A stretch of DNA of 55,209 nt from Treponema sp. (lineage in GTDB: Bacteria > Spirochaetota > Spirochaetia > Treponematales > Breznakiellaceae). The DNA is taken from the NCBI GenBank assembly GCA_009786455.1, contig WQTD01000012.1, forward strand, positions 10,983 through 66,191, read 5' to 3'. This document shows, piece after piece, positions 15,744 to 24,211 of the stretch (position 1 is the first letter of the stretch; each line of letters opens with the position of its first letter). The notes under the pieces are model-generated. The model worked only from the letters and a program-made list of their open reading frames with translations, was not told where the DNA came from and searched no databases. Both the position numbers and the translations under genes were made by a program.

Positions 15744-16802
15744 ATGAACGCTCAGATAACAGTCCTTGGAGCCGGCGCATGGGGAACGGCAATCGCAAAA
15801 GTAATTGCCGAGAAAGAAAATGATGTTGTGATCTGGAGTTTTGAGAAAGAAACAAGGGATGATATAAATCAAAGACACAGAAATACAAGATACCTGCCTG
15901 ATGTTGAACTGCCTCAAAGAATAAACGCAACAAGCGACATTGAAGAAGCGGCGGAAGGAAAACAATATTTGATTTTTGCGGTTCCTTCCTTGTTTTTACT
16001 GGATACTGTCAGGAAAATTCTTAATGTCAGCTCAATAAGGGAAGGAAAAACAATAATTGCCGTTTTAACAAAAGGTTTTTTACCGTCGGAAAACGGTCCG
16101 CGTTTAATTGTTGAAACAATGGAAGATTACCTGCCGGGCTTTTACCAGAAAGCTCTCGTTTATATTTCTGGACCGAGCCATGCGGAAGAAGTATCCACCG
16201 GAAAAATGACAGGACTTATCGCGGCAAGCGAAAACCCCAAGAACTCCATCCGCTTCAGGGATGTACTGAAGAGTCAGCAGCTTTTTGTGTATTCATCGCT
16301 TGATATAAGGGGAGTACAGGTGTCAGCGGCGTCAAAAAACGTAATCGCCATCGCTTTTGGAATGTTAGACGCAATTAAATCAATCGGCGGTTCCACTGTT
16401 TTCGGCGACGGAACGGAATCGCTTCTTCTTGCCGCGGGATTAAACGAAATTCAAACTCTGGGCAAAGCTCTCGGCGCCACACATCCTGAGACATTCACGT
16501 CAATCGCAGGCATTGGAGATTTGGATGTTACATGCCGTTCTGTCTTTGGAAGGAACAGGCGTTTCGGCAGGGAAATTATTGAAAAGAATATTCTGGAACC
16601 TTTCAGGGATATTGACGACATTCTGGCGCGTATCGGCGAAATAGGATACCTTCCGGAAGGAATAGCTGCGGCAAAATATATTAAGGAACTTGCGGAAAAA
16701 CATAAATTAAAAATGCCGGTCTCCATGGGATTAAGCAGGCTTTTGAACCGTGAACTTGATCCGTATGAATTTATTCAGAAATTCCTGGATGGACTTAGAT
16801 AA
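15744..16802 (+). CDS. gpsA: Glycerol-3-phosphate dehydrogenase [NAD(P)+]
   Basis: The 352-residue cytoplasmic enzyme reduces dihydroxyacetone phosphate to sn-glycerol 3-phosphate for phospholipid synthesis. The nucleotide-binding GAGAWGTAIAK lies at residues 9-19. Also present are KGFLP, the GPSHAEEV motif, the catalytic-lysine region ASKNVIAIAFGMLDA, and GIGDLDVTC. Length matches GpsA (330-360). The gene heads a pair with ffh, whose start lies 17 nt downstream. The ATG lies 8 nt after the -10 with no ribosome-binding site. Confidence 0.96.
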   Translation: MNAQITVLGAGAWGTAIAKVIAEKENDVVIWSFEKETRDDINQRHRNTRYLPDVELPQRINATSDIEEAAEGKQYLIFAVPSLFLLDTVRKILNVSSIREGKTIIAVLTKGFLPSENGPRLIVETMEDYLPGFYQKALVYISGPSHAEEVSTGKMTGLIAASENPKNSIRFRDVLKSQQLFVYSSLDIRGVQVSAASKNVIAIAFGMLDAIKSIGGSTVFGDGTESLLLAAGLNEIQTLGKALGATHPETFTSIAGIGDLDVTCRSVFGRNRRFGREIIEKNILEPFRDIDDILARIGEIGYLPEGIAAAKYIKELAEKHKLKMPVSMGLSRLLNRELDPYEFIQKFLDGLR

Positions 16803-16819
16803 CAAACTAGGGATTTAAA

Positions 16820-18160
16820 ATGCTGGAAAAATTATCTGCTAAAATAACTGACGCGTTCCGATTTGTTACAGGCAAATCAACAATCTCGGAAAAAAATATT
16901 GAAGACGCGGTTGAAGCGATTAAGATGGCGCTTTTGGAAGCGGATGTAAACCTGCGCGTAGTGCGCCGTTTTGTCAATTCCACAATTGAAGAGGCAAAAG
17001 GTGAAAAAGTCCTTCGCTCTGTTGATCCGGGACAACAATTCATAAAAATCGTTCATGACAAGCTTGTCTCTTTCCTTGGAGACGCCGATCCGTCAAGCCG
17101 CGCATTAAAACTGCGCGGACCGGATGTAATTACAAATATACTTATGCTTGGACTGCAGGGTTCCGGAAAAACAACAAGCGCGGCAAAACTGGCTCTCCGT
17201 TTGAAAAAAGAAGGACGCAAACCCCTTTTGGCAGCTTGCGATCTTGTGCGTCCCGCGGCGATGGAACAGCTCACTGTACTTGGCGGACAGATTGGCATAC
17301 CTGTTTACAGGGAAGACGGAGCAAAAGACAGCGTTAAGGTTTATCAAAACGCACTAATATTCGCAAAACAAAATTTGATTGACACAATTATCGTTGATAC
17401 AACAGGACGCCTGCAAATTGATGAGATCATGATGGCGGAGCTTTCCTGCCTTAAAGAAACAGTGAAACCTGATGAATTACTACTGGTCGCAGATTCGATG
17501 ACAGGACAATCCGCCGCCGATATAGCAAAAACCTTTGATGAAAAAATAGGGCTTACGGGAGTTATCCTTACAAAATTTGATTCTGACACAAGAGGCGGTG
17601 CGGCGCTGTCGCTTAAAACAATTACAGGCAAACCGTTAAAATTTACCGGGACAGGCGAAAAACCGGAAGACTTTGAGCCTTTCCATCCCGACAGAATCGC
17701 GGGGCGCATCCTTGGCATGGGCGATGTTGTAAGTCTTGTAGAAAAAGCGCAGGAAGTAATTGATCAGAAAGAGGCGCTCGAACTCCAAAAAAAGATGGAG
17801 AAGGAAAACTTCACTCTTGACGACTGGCTTACCCAGCTTCGCGCCGTAAAAAAGATGGGTTCGCTTCAGTCCATGCTTGAAATGATTCCCGGAATGCAGG
17901 GACAGATCAGCGAAGAAGATATTGATAAAGCAGAATTAAAAAAGCAGGAAGCCATTCTCAGCTCCATGACGCGCAAAGAACGCGCTAACCATTTGATCAT
18001 CGGACCGCCGCGCCGCAGCCGCATTGCGCGGGGTTCGGGCACATCTGTCGCGGAAGTTGCGCGTTTGATTAAAAAGTTTGAAAAAATGCGCGGCATGATG
18101 AAAAAGATGGCAAAAGGCTCAAAAGGCGGCATGCCGAATATACCGGGAATGTCTTTTTAA
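16820..18160 (+). CDS. ffh: Signal recognition particle protein Ffh/SRP54
   Basis: The 446-residue GTPase binds SRP RNA and hydrophobic signal sequences and delivers ribosomes to FtsY at the membrane. Domains in order: N (helical, 1-95), G with P-loop GLQGSGKTTSAAKL near residue 111, DTTGRL, TKFDSDTRGGAAL and TGTGEKPEDFEPF, then M (from about 320), which contains GSGTSVAEVARLIKKF and a methionine-rich end (KMRGMMKKMAKG, ending NIPGMSF). The usual bacterial length is about 450. A weak Shine-Dalgarno (AGGG) precedes the ATG. The common downstream rpsP-rimM-trmD genes are not next to it; a minus-strand carbohydrate operon begins instead. Confidence 0.97.
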   Translation: MLEKLSAKITDAFRFVTGKSTISEKNIEDAVEAIKMALLEADVNLRVVRRFVNSTIEEAKGEKVLRSVDPGQQFIKIVHDKLVSFLGDADPSSRALKLRGPDVITNILMLGLQGSGKTTSAAKLALRLKKEGRKPLLAACDLVRPAAMEQLTVLGGQIGIPVYREDGAKDSVKVYQNALIFAKQNLIDTIIVDTTGRLQIDEIMMAELSCLKETVKPDELLLVADSMTGQSAADIAKTFDEKIGLTGVILTKFDSDTRGGAALSLKTITGKPLKFTGTGEKPEDFEPFHPDRIAGRILGMGDVVSLVEKAQEVIDQKEALELQKKMEKENFTLDDWLTQLRAVKKMGSLQSMLEMIPGMQGQISEEDIDKAELKKQEAILSSMTRKERANHLIIGPPRRSRIARGSGTSVAEVARLIKKFEKMRGMMKKMAKGSKGGMPNIPGMSF

Positions 18161-18198
18161 AACTTGTCCAAAAACCAGCCGGATTTTAATAAGTTTAA

Positions 18199-19752
18199 TT
18201 ATTCATCAGTTGATTCATTTCTGTTTGTGCGAAATGGCATAACAGGAAATCCGTTTTTTGCGAAAAGGGGGGTCGCGCCGAATTTCACCCACGCATACCG
18301 CGCTCTTTGCGGATGCCGCAGCTTTTCGCAGTGAATAACCACAGCATTGCCGTCTATAACAGCCTTCGCTGGAAAATAGGAACCATCCGCTTCTGCGGCT
18401 TCAAAAATTGAAGCAATGTCATCTTTGCTTCCGCGGAATTCCAAACCGCTTTCGGCGTTTTTAAAATGAATGCGCAATGTGTTTTCCTGCGCTTCCGCCC
18501 AATCAAACACAGGTCCGTCAGCGTCGATCTCTTTTCCATAAACTTTTTTTAACGCTTGCAGCGCAAGCCGAAGACCCACTGTCTTTTTATCAAGCGGATG
18601 GATATTATCAAATTCACCGCAATCAATTATAACTGAAAGCCCTGAATTCGCAATGTCAAGCGAAGCAAGGTACTGTTGTTCCCTCATTAAACACCAAAGC
18701 CGAGAAGGACAGCCCGAAGCCATTTCTTCACTGGAAGCATACATCGGCAGCTGAACAAACAAAAAAGGCAGACTTTGATCATTCCAGTCATTACGCCATT
18801 GATTTACAAGATAGTACATCATTTCGCGGTAGTCATCCGCGCGCTGATCATCTTCTTCTCCCTGATAATAAAGAAAACCTTTTATCGCAAAGGGAGCTGT
18901 TCGTTTTATTCGCGCGGTATGTAAATTAACGGGACAATAAGGACTGGTTCTTCCGGCAGGCTGGGGCCAGGGACATTGTCCGCATTCCCTGTTAAGAATT
19001 TCATTACTTACATCAGGTTCTTTTTCTTTTCTCCTGCGGACGCGCTCATCCCAGGCCTGCCACTCCATGACATATTCTTCCATCGCAGCGTTGTACTGTT
19101 CGTCTGTCTTGCCGCCGATCCTGTTATTATAATCGTCAATAAAACGCTTTCCCGCTTTGCTTTTTTCAAGCTGCTGCCGACTCATCCATGCGCTTATTGA
19201 TGTGCCGCCCCATGAACAGTTTATAATTCCAACCGGTATTCCAATTTCCCTGTTAATTTTCTGCACAAAAAAATAAGCGGCTGCACTCAGTATTGAAGCG
19301 GTATCGGGCGAGCAGACCTGCCATTTGCCTGCCGCTTCTTCGCGCAGATAATCATCGTCTATAACAGCGCGTTTAACTACCTGATAAAAACGAATGTTTT
19401 GATTCGCACAGGCGGCAAGCTCAGCGTTTCCGTCTTTGCAATTGATCAGCTCCATCTCCATATTGCTCTGTCCGCCGGCAAACCACACATCTCCTGTTAA
19501 TACATTTGTAAAACGTATTTCGTTTGAATCGTTTTTTATAACAAGATTTCCTTTTAAGCCGGCGGACAGAGGAGGGAGAAAAACATTCCATTTGCCGCTT
19601 CTAACAGCGGTTTCCGCTTTAAGACATTTTCCTTCACTTTCCCAAATCACGCAAACAGAACCGGCATCACCTGTTCCCCAGACAGGAACAGGCTTACCAT
19701 GCTGTAAAATCATATCGTCAGAAAATATTGAAGCAGCTTTAAATGGAATCAT
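18199..19752 (-). CDS. Sialate O-acetylesterase-type SGNH esterase
   Basis: The 517-residue protein has the SASA-type SGNH hydrolase fold. Block I is GGQSNMEMEL with the nucleophile Ser near residue 96. Glycine- and Asn-containing blocks follow (INCSWGGTSISAW; FLYYQGEEDDQRADDYR), and the catalytic Asp/His block is IHPLDKKTVGLRLALQ. These enzymes remove acetyl esters from sugars: sialic acids in the founding members, hemicellulose sugars in many anaerobes. No signal peptide is seen, so it should act in the cytoplasm after uptake. It lies 7 nt after the GH130 gene, so the two are co-transcribed. This supports deacetylation of an imported oligosaccharide before or after phosphorolysis. The substrate is inferred, not shown. 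Confidence 0.85.
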   Translation of the reverse strand: MIPFKAASIFSDDMILQHGKPVPVWGTGDAGSVCVIWESEGKCLKAETAVRSGKWNVFLPPLSAGLKGNLVIKNDSNEIRFTNVLTGDVWFAGGQSNMEMELINCKDGNAELAACANQNIRFYQVVKRAVIDDDYLREEAAGKWQVCSPDTASILSAAAYFFVQKINREIGIPVGIINCSWGGTSISAWMSRQQLEKSKAGKRFIDDYNNRIGGKTDEQYNAAMEEYVMEWQAWDERVRRRKEKEPDVSNEILNRECGQCPWPQPAGRTSPYCPVNLHTARIKRTAPFAIKGFLYYQGEEDDQRADDYREMMYYLVNQWRNDWNDQSLPFLFVQLPMYASSEEMASGCPSRLWCLMREQQYLASLDIANSGLSVIIDCGEFDNIHPLDKKTVGLRLALQALKKVYGKEIDADGPVFDWAEAQENTLRIHFKNAESGLEFRGSKDDIASIFEAAEADGSYFPAKAVIDGNAVVIHCEKLRHPQRARYAWVKFGATPLFAKNGFPVMPFRTNRNESTDE

Positions 19753-19759
19753 TTATAAG

Positions 19760-20752
19760 TTACATCTTATTTGCTTTTACCCAGGCGATGATTTCATCGA
19801 CTTTCCCGAATACAAGACCGGTCACTGTATCAGCGCATCCGTAATAAATCGCAACTTTTCCTGTGTCTTTATCTACCAGAGAAGCGACTGGGAATGTAAC
19901 ATTGGGTACATCGCCGGCAAGTTCATAAATTTCACGAGGATTGATGATATACGGCTTAGGACGCGCTATTACTTTCCACGGTTTATCAAGATCCATCAAT
20001 GCCGCGCTGAAGGAATAAACAAAACCGTTACAACTTGTCAGTACGCCGTGATAAAACACAAGCCATCCTTCGCTGGTTTCAATCGGACAGGGACCCGCGC
20101 CGATCTTGGTGCTCTGCCAGCCTCCGTACGGTCCCATTACATGACGGTGTTTCCCCCAGTAAATCATGTCAGGGCTTTCTGAATACCAAATATCGCCGAA
20201 GGGAGTATGCCCCGAATCGCTCGGACGGCTGTACATGGCGTAATTTTTCCCGATTTTACGGGGAAAGAATGCTCCGTTGCGGTTATAGGGCATCATGGGG
20301 TTTTCCATCTGATAAAATTTTTCAAAATCATGCGTATAACCGATGCCGAGACAGGGACCGCTGTAACCGTTACACCAGATCAGATAATAACGATCCTCAA
20401 TAAAAATTACACGCGGATCGTATTTGTAATCAGAATCCGGAAGTTCAGGATCAGTCTTTATAAACTGAATTGGATTATCTTCAATCTTCCAGTTAATGCC
20501 GTCTTTGCTTTTTCCTGCGTGAATATCCATGTGACGTGCGGTATCATCACAGCGGAATACGCCTGCGAACTCTCCCTTAAAAGGAACAACCGCGCTGTTA
20601 AAAATACTGTTGGATGTTAAAGTTAAATTCCTCGGAATAATAGGGTTTTTTGTATAACGCCACATCAGTTCTTTTTTGGGATCACTGGAAGACGGTCTGT
20701 CTTCCCATGGAATATTGGGAATGCCTGCGCCGTTTACTATAAGGCTGCTCAT
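19760..20752 (-). CDS. GH130-family glycoside phosphorylase (beta-mannoside type)
   Basis: The 330-residue five-bladed propeller enzyme shows GH130 features: an early NPIIPRN, a VFRCDD segment, YDPRVIFIEDRYYL, the HDF-type strand FEKFYQMENPMMPYNRNG, and the phosphate-site region KIGAGPCPIETSEGWLVFYHG. Known members split beta-1,2- or beta-1,4-linked mannosides with phosphate, giving alpha-mannose 1-phosphate; some act on mannosyl-N-acetylglucosamine. The exact subgroup cannot be fixed by eye. No signal peptide is present, so it works in the cytoplasm. The ATG follows AGGAG located just beyond the U-tract of a strong terminator, so expression depends on read-through or on RNA processing. It is paired with the downstream esterase. 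Confidence 0.85.
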   Translation of the reverse strand: MSSLIVNGAGIPNIPWEDRPSSSDPKKELMWRYTKNPIIPRNLTLTSNSIFNSAVVPFKGEFAGVFRCDDTARHMDIHAGKSKDGINWKIEDNPIQFIKTDPELPDSDYKYDPRVIFIEDRYYLIWCNGYSGPCLGIGYTHDFEKFYQMENPMMPYNRNGAFFPRKIGKNYAMYSRPSDSGHTPFGDIWYSESPDMIYWGKHRHVMGPYGGWQSTKIGAGPCPIETSEGWLVFYHGVLTSCNGFVYSFSAALMDLDKPWKVIARPKPYIINPREIYELAGDVPNVTFPVASLVDKDTGKVAIYYGCADTVTGLVFGKVDEIIAWVKANKM

Positions 20753-20765
20753 AATTTCTCCTTTT

Positions 20766-20802
20766 AAAAAAAATCCAGCACTTAAGTTTTTAAGTGCTGG
20801 AT
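20766..20802 (-). terminator. Intrinsic terminator between the ABC operon and the GH130-esterase pair
   Basis: A perfect 13-bp stem (20773-20785 with 20790-20802) has a 4-nt loop, followed on the minus strand by seven to eight U. It is 23 nt after the binding-protein stop and only 14 nt before the GH130 start, so it should reduce expression of the two enzymes relative to the transporter. Confidence 0.88.
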
Positions 20803-20825
20803 CAAATGTCGACTTTAAGTATTAA

Positions 20826-22184
20826 CTAGCGGTTAAAATCGTCAAGCGATGCCTGGAACCTTGGCGTCCATGATTCAACAACCTGTGATGGATTTGTGTT
20901 TCCAAGACCGTTTCTGAAATCATTAATAAAATCATCAAACGGGTATCCCGGGATCAAAGCAAAATTTCTTGGGGTAAGGTAACGTGCATCCCTTGACATT
21001 GCAACAGTTTCTGTTACGTCACGGAGGTTACGGGAAGCCCAATAATGTCCCTGCAGCCAGTCTGTGTCTGTCGGTGTAAACCAGAGTTCAGAGGCTTTAA
21101 GAATAACGTCAACTTCTGAAGGAGAGAAAATGGCGGGAACAACATAAACAGGATCAGAAGAGTCCATGCGAAGCTGACTTGATCTTGGACCTCTTGGCGG
21201 CAGAACGTATCCGCCGTCAAACTGATCCTGCGCCTGTCCTTTTCTCCATTCAGGATCAAATGTCATCGCAACGCGCTGATCATAGAATGCCGTCCAGTTC
21301 CAGCCCCAATCATATGAAGGCGTAGTCAGAATGAGACCTTCATTAATAAGCGTGTTGTAGAATGCCAAAGCTTCAAGGAACGCAGGGGTATTGGTCGCAT
21401 TCACGGCTTTGCCTGACGCGTCAAAGCTGACAAAGTTCGCGCCGTTACCATAAACAAGTCCTATTAATACTTCACGAGCGTCGTCACAGGGAAGCGCATA
21501 AATATCAGTAATACCGTCATTGTTTGTATCGCGGGTTAATTTTCTGCAGACATCAAGGAAGGTATCCCATGTCCAATTATTGTTCTTCTGTAAATCATAG
21601 AGATAATCCGGGCTTAAACCGACATCAGTTAAATGTTTTGTGTTAAAGAATATCATCGCCTGCTGCCAGCCGTTATTTGGGAGACCGTATTGCCAGCCGT
21701 ACTGTTTTCCGTTAAAGGTCATAAGCTGCTCTATAACACCGTTATACATCGGCGTTACTTCGGCAATAGGTTCGCGGGTTTTAAAATTAACTGCGGTACT
21801 GTCACTGACAGGATAAAGAAGTCCCTGCTTGTAGAGCGTAACAGCCATATTCGCCGCAACTTCATAAATGCCGTATGTTTTGTTTCCCGCCATGATATTG
21901 CTTGCAACGAGCGGAAGATAATTATCATAATCAGACAGCTCAACTACCTCAAATTTGAAATCATTCTCACTTAAGATTTTCCTTCTCCATTCAAGGTCTT
22001 TTTCTTCGCCTTCATTTCTTGGCTCAAAAGTGTCTACATTCCAGGTTGACCACCATGATGATACTTTAATATCCGCCCCTTTAAGTTTTACTCCCTTTGA
22101 TCCGCACCCTGTAAATACGAGCATACTCATTACAAGGATAAGCGCAAAAAGGATTAAACCAATTTGACCTGTTCTTTTTAACAT
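20826..22184 (-). CDS. Extracellular sugar-binding lipoprotein (family 1 SBP)
   Basis: From ATG 22184 the product is 452 residues. It has a lipoprotein signal peptide (charged start, hydrophobic core, lipobox MLVFTGC), so it is anchored to the membrane facing the periplasm. The mature part follows the family 1 solute-binding pattern (IKVSSWW, FEVVELSDYDNYLPLV, an early hinge, many Trp such as WGWNWTAF and WTWDTFLD that could stack on sugars). A longer frame from 22292 was rejected, because AGGAGG sits 7 nt before ATG 22184 and the signal peptide begins there. It closes the nine-gene operon and follows its cognate permeases, which is typical for the most abundant component. Confidence 0.9.
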   Translation of the reverse strand: MLKRTGQIGLILFALILVMSMLVFTGCGSKGVKLKGADIKVSSWWSTWNVDTFEPRNEGEEKDLEWRRKILSENDFKFEVVELSDYDNYLPLVASNIMAGNKTYGIYEVAANMAVTLYKQGLLYPVSDSTAVNFKTREPIAEVTPMYNGVIEQLMTFNGKQYGWQYGLPNNGWQQAMIFFNTKHLTDVGLSPDYLYDLQKNNNWTWDTFLDVCRKLTRDTNNDGITDIYALPCDDAREVLIGLVYGNGANFVSFDASGKAVNATNTPAFLEALAFYNTLINEGLILTTPSYDWGWNWTAFYDQRVAMTFDPEWRKGQAQDQFDGGYVLPPRGPRSSQLRMDSSDPVYVVPAIFSPSEVDVILKASELWFTPTDTDWLQGHYWASRNLRDVTETVAMSRDARYLTPRNFALIPGYPFDDFINDFRNGLGNTNPSQVVESWTPRFQASLDDFNR

Positions 22185-22236
22185 GTCATTCCTCCTAAAA
22201 ATTTTTATCTCAAACGGCAAACAACCGCATTGAAAC

Positions 22237-23241
22237 CTACATCTTAATCCCTGTCTGGCTGAGGGATTCAACAAATGTTCTCTGCGCAACAAGGTATAAA
22301 AGCACCAATGGTATAAGAAACAGTATCATGCCGGTAGCGACAACAGCCTGCACATATCCAATCGGAGGCTGAGCCATTACGCCTCCGCTCCCCGATCCTA
22401 CAGCATTTATGCTTGCCCAGTAACGGAAAAAACTCTCGGTAAGCCGGCTTAACGAAATCGGCATCATCATATAACCGCGTAAAAACAAGGATGAAAAAAT
22501 ACTGTCCGTCCATTGCCACACAAAGGAAAACAAAAAGCAGGATGTTACCATTGGAAGCGCATCCGGAAGCATTATCCTTCCGAATGTATGAAGTCTTCCG
22601 CATCCGTCAACATAGGCGGCTTCTTCCAGTTCTTTGGGAACACCCCTGAAATACTGGCGCAGCAGAAATATATACAATCCGCTTTTTAAACCCATCGCAG
22701 TCGCGGAAAGAAGAAAATAACCTGTTAACGTCCCAAGTAAATTTATATTCCTGCCGGAAATAAGCTTAACTATCCCGAATATATCAAAAAACTGGAAATT
22801 CAAATACAGAGAAGAAAGAATTGTCTGCGGAGGAACAATAATTATAAGGAACACACACATGAAAAGCACATTCCTGCCGGGGAATTTATAACGCGCAAAT
22901 CCATAAGCCGCCAGCATACAGGAAGTTACCTGCAGCGCAGCGCTGATTACGATAATAATTATCGACTGAAAAAGCGTAGGCCAGTATTTCATCAGATTCA
23001 TTGCAATTTTATAATTATCTGTAGAGAAATTACGAGGAATGCTGATTACAGTCGCATCATAAAGATCAACCTCTGGCATAAAACTGACAGAAATCTTGTC
23101 CAATAAAGGCTGCATGATAAGAAAACAAAACCCGAAAAGAAGAATGGCGCGGAATATCTTATAAATAACATCAACAATATTATTCTTTACAATGTTCAAT
23201 GAATTGGAACCGGTTCTCGCGGTGACTACATTATCACTCAT
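22237..23241 (-). CDS. Carbohydrate ABC transporter permease (MalG/UgpE type)
   Basis: The 334-residue inner-membrane protein has six predicted helices and the cytoplasmic EAA loop EEAAYVDGCGRLHTFGRIMLP, through which it contacts the ATPase. The N-terminal 35 residues are polar and precede the first helix (FRAILLFGFCFLIMQPLL). It overlaps the preceding permease by 8 nt, so the two form one heterodimeric channel with the 452-residue binding protein downstream. No ATPase gene is present in the cluster; a shared MsmK-type ATPase elsewhere is the usual solution. Confidence 0.93.
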   Translation of the reverse strand: MSDNVVTARTGSNSLNIVKNNIVDVIYKIFRAILLFGFCFLIMQPLLDKISVSFMPEVDLYDATVISIPRNFSTDNYKIAMNLMKYWPTLFQSIIIIVISAALQVTSCMLAAYGFARYKFPGRNVLFMCVFLIIIVPPQTILSSLYLNFQFFDIFGIVKLISGRNINLLGTLTGYFLLSATAMGLKSGLYIFLLRQYFRGVPKELEEAAYVDGCGRLHTFGRIMLPDALPMVTSCFLFSFVWQWTDSIFSSLFLRGYMMMPISLSRLTESFFRYWASINAVGSGSGGVMAQPPIGYVQAVVATGMILFLIPLVLLYLVAQRTFVESLSQTGIKM

Positions 23242-24211
23242 AATAATACACCTTCTTTGAAACCAATCCCATCGTAACCCCTATAACAATTATGACTATA
23301 AGAAAATAAAACCACGCCATGGCTGCTGAATAGCCAAAATCCAGCTGCTGTGTTAGAGCAAGGAATATCTTGTTCATAACGCGGTTATCTGTCCTCAGGA
23401 AGAAGTCTACCACACTATATACTACATTGACAAGTATTAATGAACTCACCATGGGGAAGGTTATCTTCCAGAAACATTCCCAGCTTGTAGCTCCTTCTAT
23501 CTTGGCGGCTTCGAACATACTCGGCGGAATTGTCTGAAGAGCGGAAAGGAAAATAATGATCTGTATCCCCGATGCCATGGCAATGGTGTATATTTGATTG
23601 ACAATCTGGAATATATATCCCATAAACCTGCTTGCCGCTCCTTCTACAACAAGAATCTCCTGTAAAACTCCCGTTATCGAAGATTTCATTTGATTACTGT
23701 CTTTAATGGATTGTGCAATACTTTGTAAAAGAGCATTATTGGCTTCAAGCCCTATCAAAACGCCGGAAGATAAAATAACAGGCAGGAAGAAAATCGCCCT
23801 GACAAGACCTCTTGCCTTGAACTCCTGATTTAAAAGAAGGGCGATAAAAAGACTGAAAATAATGATTGCAGGCACTACAAGCACCATACGTACCAGTTCT
23901 TCAACAAGAAGACGATTAAATTCAGGATCCACAGCAAGCGCACGTTCTAGATTTCCAAGTCCGATAAAGTCAAGAATAAATCCGTAATTAACAACATCAA
24001 TGCTGACCTTGGTAAAAATCATTCTGAAAGATTCGAAGATCGGTATAAGCATGAACAGAATAAAACCAATAAGAAAAGGAAGAATAAACAAATAACCCGC
24101 ACGGGCATTTTTCCCTTCCAGAGTAAGGCAAAGTTTTTCTCTTTTCACATGGAAATATTTCGGGAGAAATCGCAGAATGAATTTATCTACAATAAAGTCT
24201 TTGGCTTTCAT
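23234..24211 (-). CDS. Carbohydrate ABC transporter permease (MalF/UgpA type)
   Basis: The 325-residue inner-membrane permease has six main helices and EAA loop FEAAKIEGATSWECFWKITF. A soluble N-terminus of about 40 residues precedes the first helix (GYLFILPFLIGFILFMLIP). A loop of about 70 residues between the third and fourth helices (QSIAQSIKDSNQMKSSITG) is longer than in many relatives and could touch the binding protein in the periplasm. Its start codon overlaps the stop of the DUF5696-type gene by one base, so translation is coupled. Partner of the next permease. Confidence 0.93.
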   Translation of the reverse strand: MKAKDFIVDKFILRFLPKYFHVKREKLCLTLEGKNARAGYLFILPFLIGFILFMLIPIFESFRMIFTKVSIDVVNYGFILDFIGLGNLERALAVDPEFNRLLVEELVRMVLVVPAIIIFSLFIALLLNQEFKARGLVRAIFFLPVILSSGVLIGLEANNALLQSIAQSIKDSNQMKSSITGVLQEILVVEGAASRFMGYIFQIVNQIYTIAMASGIQIIIFLSALQTIPPSMFEAAKIEGATSWECFWKITFPMVSSLILVNVVYSVVDFFLRTDNRVMNKIFLALTQQLDFGYSAAMAWFYFLIVIIVIGVTMGLVSKKVYYYE

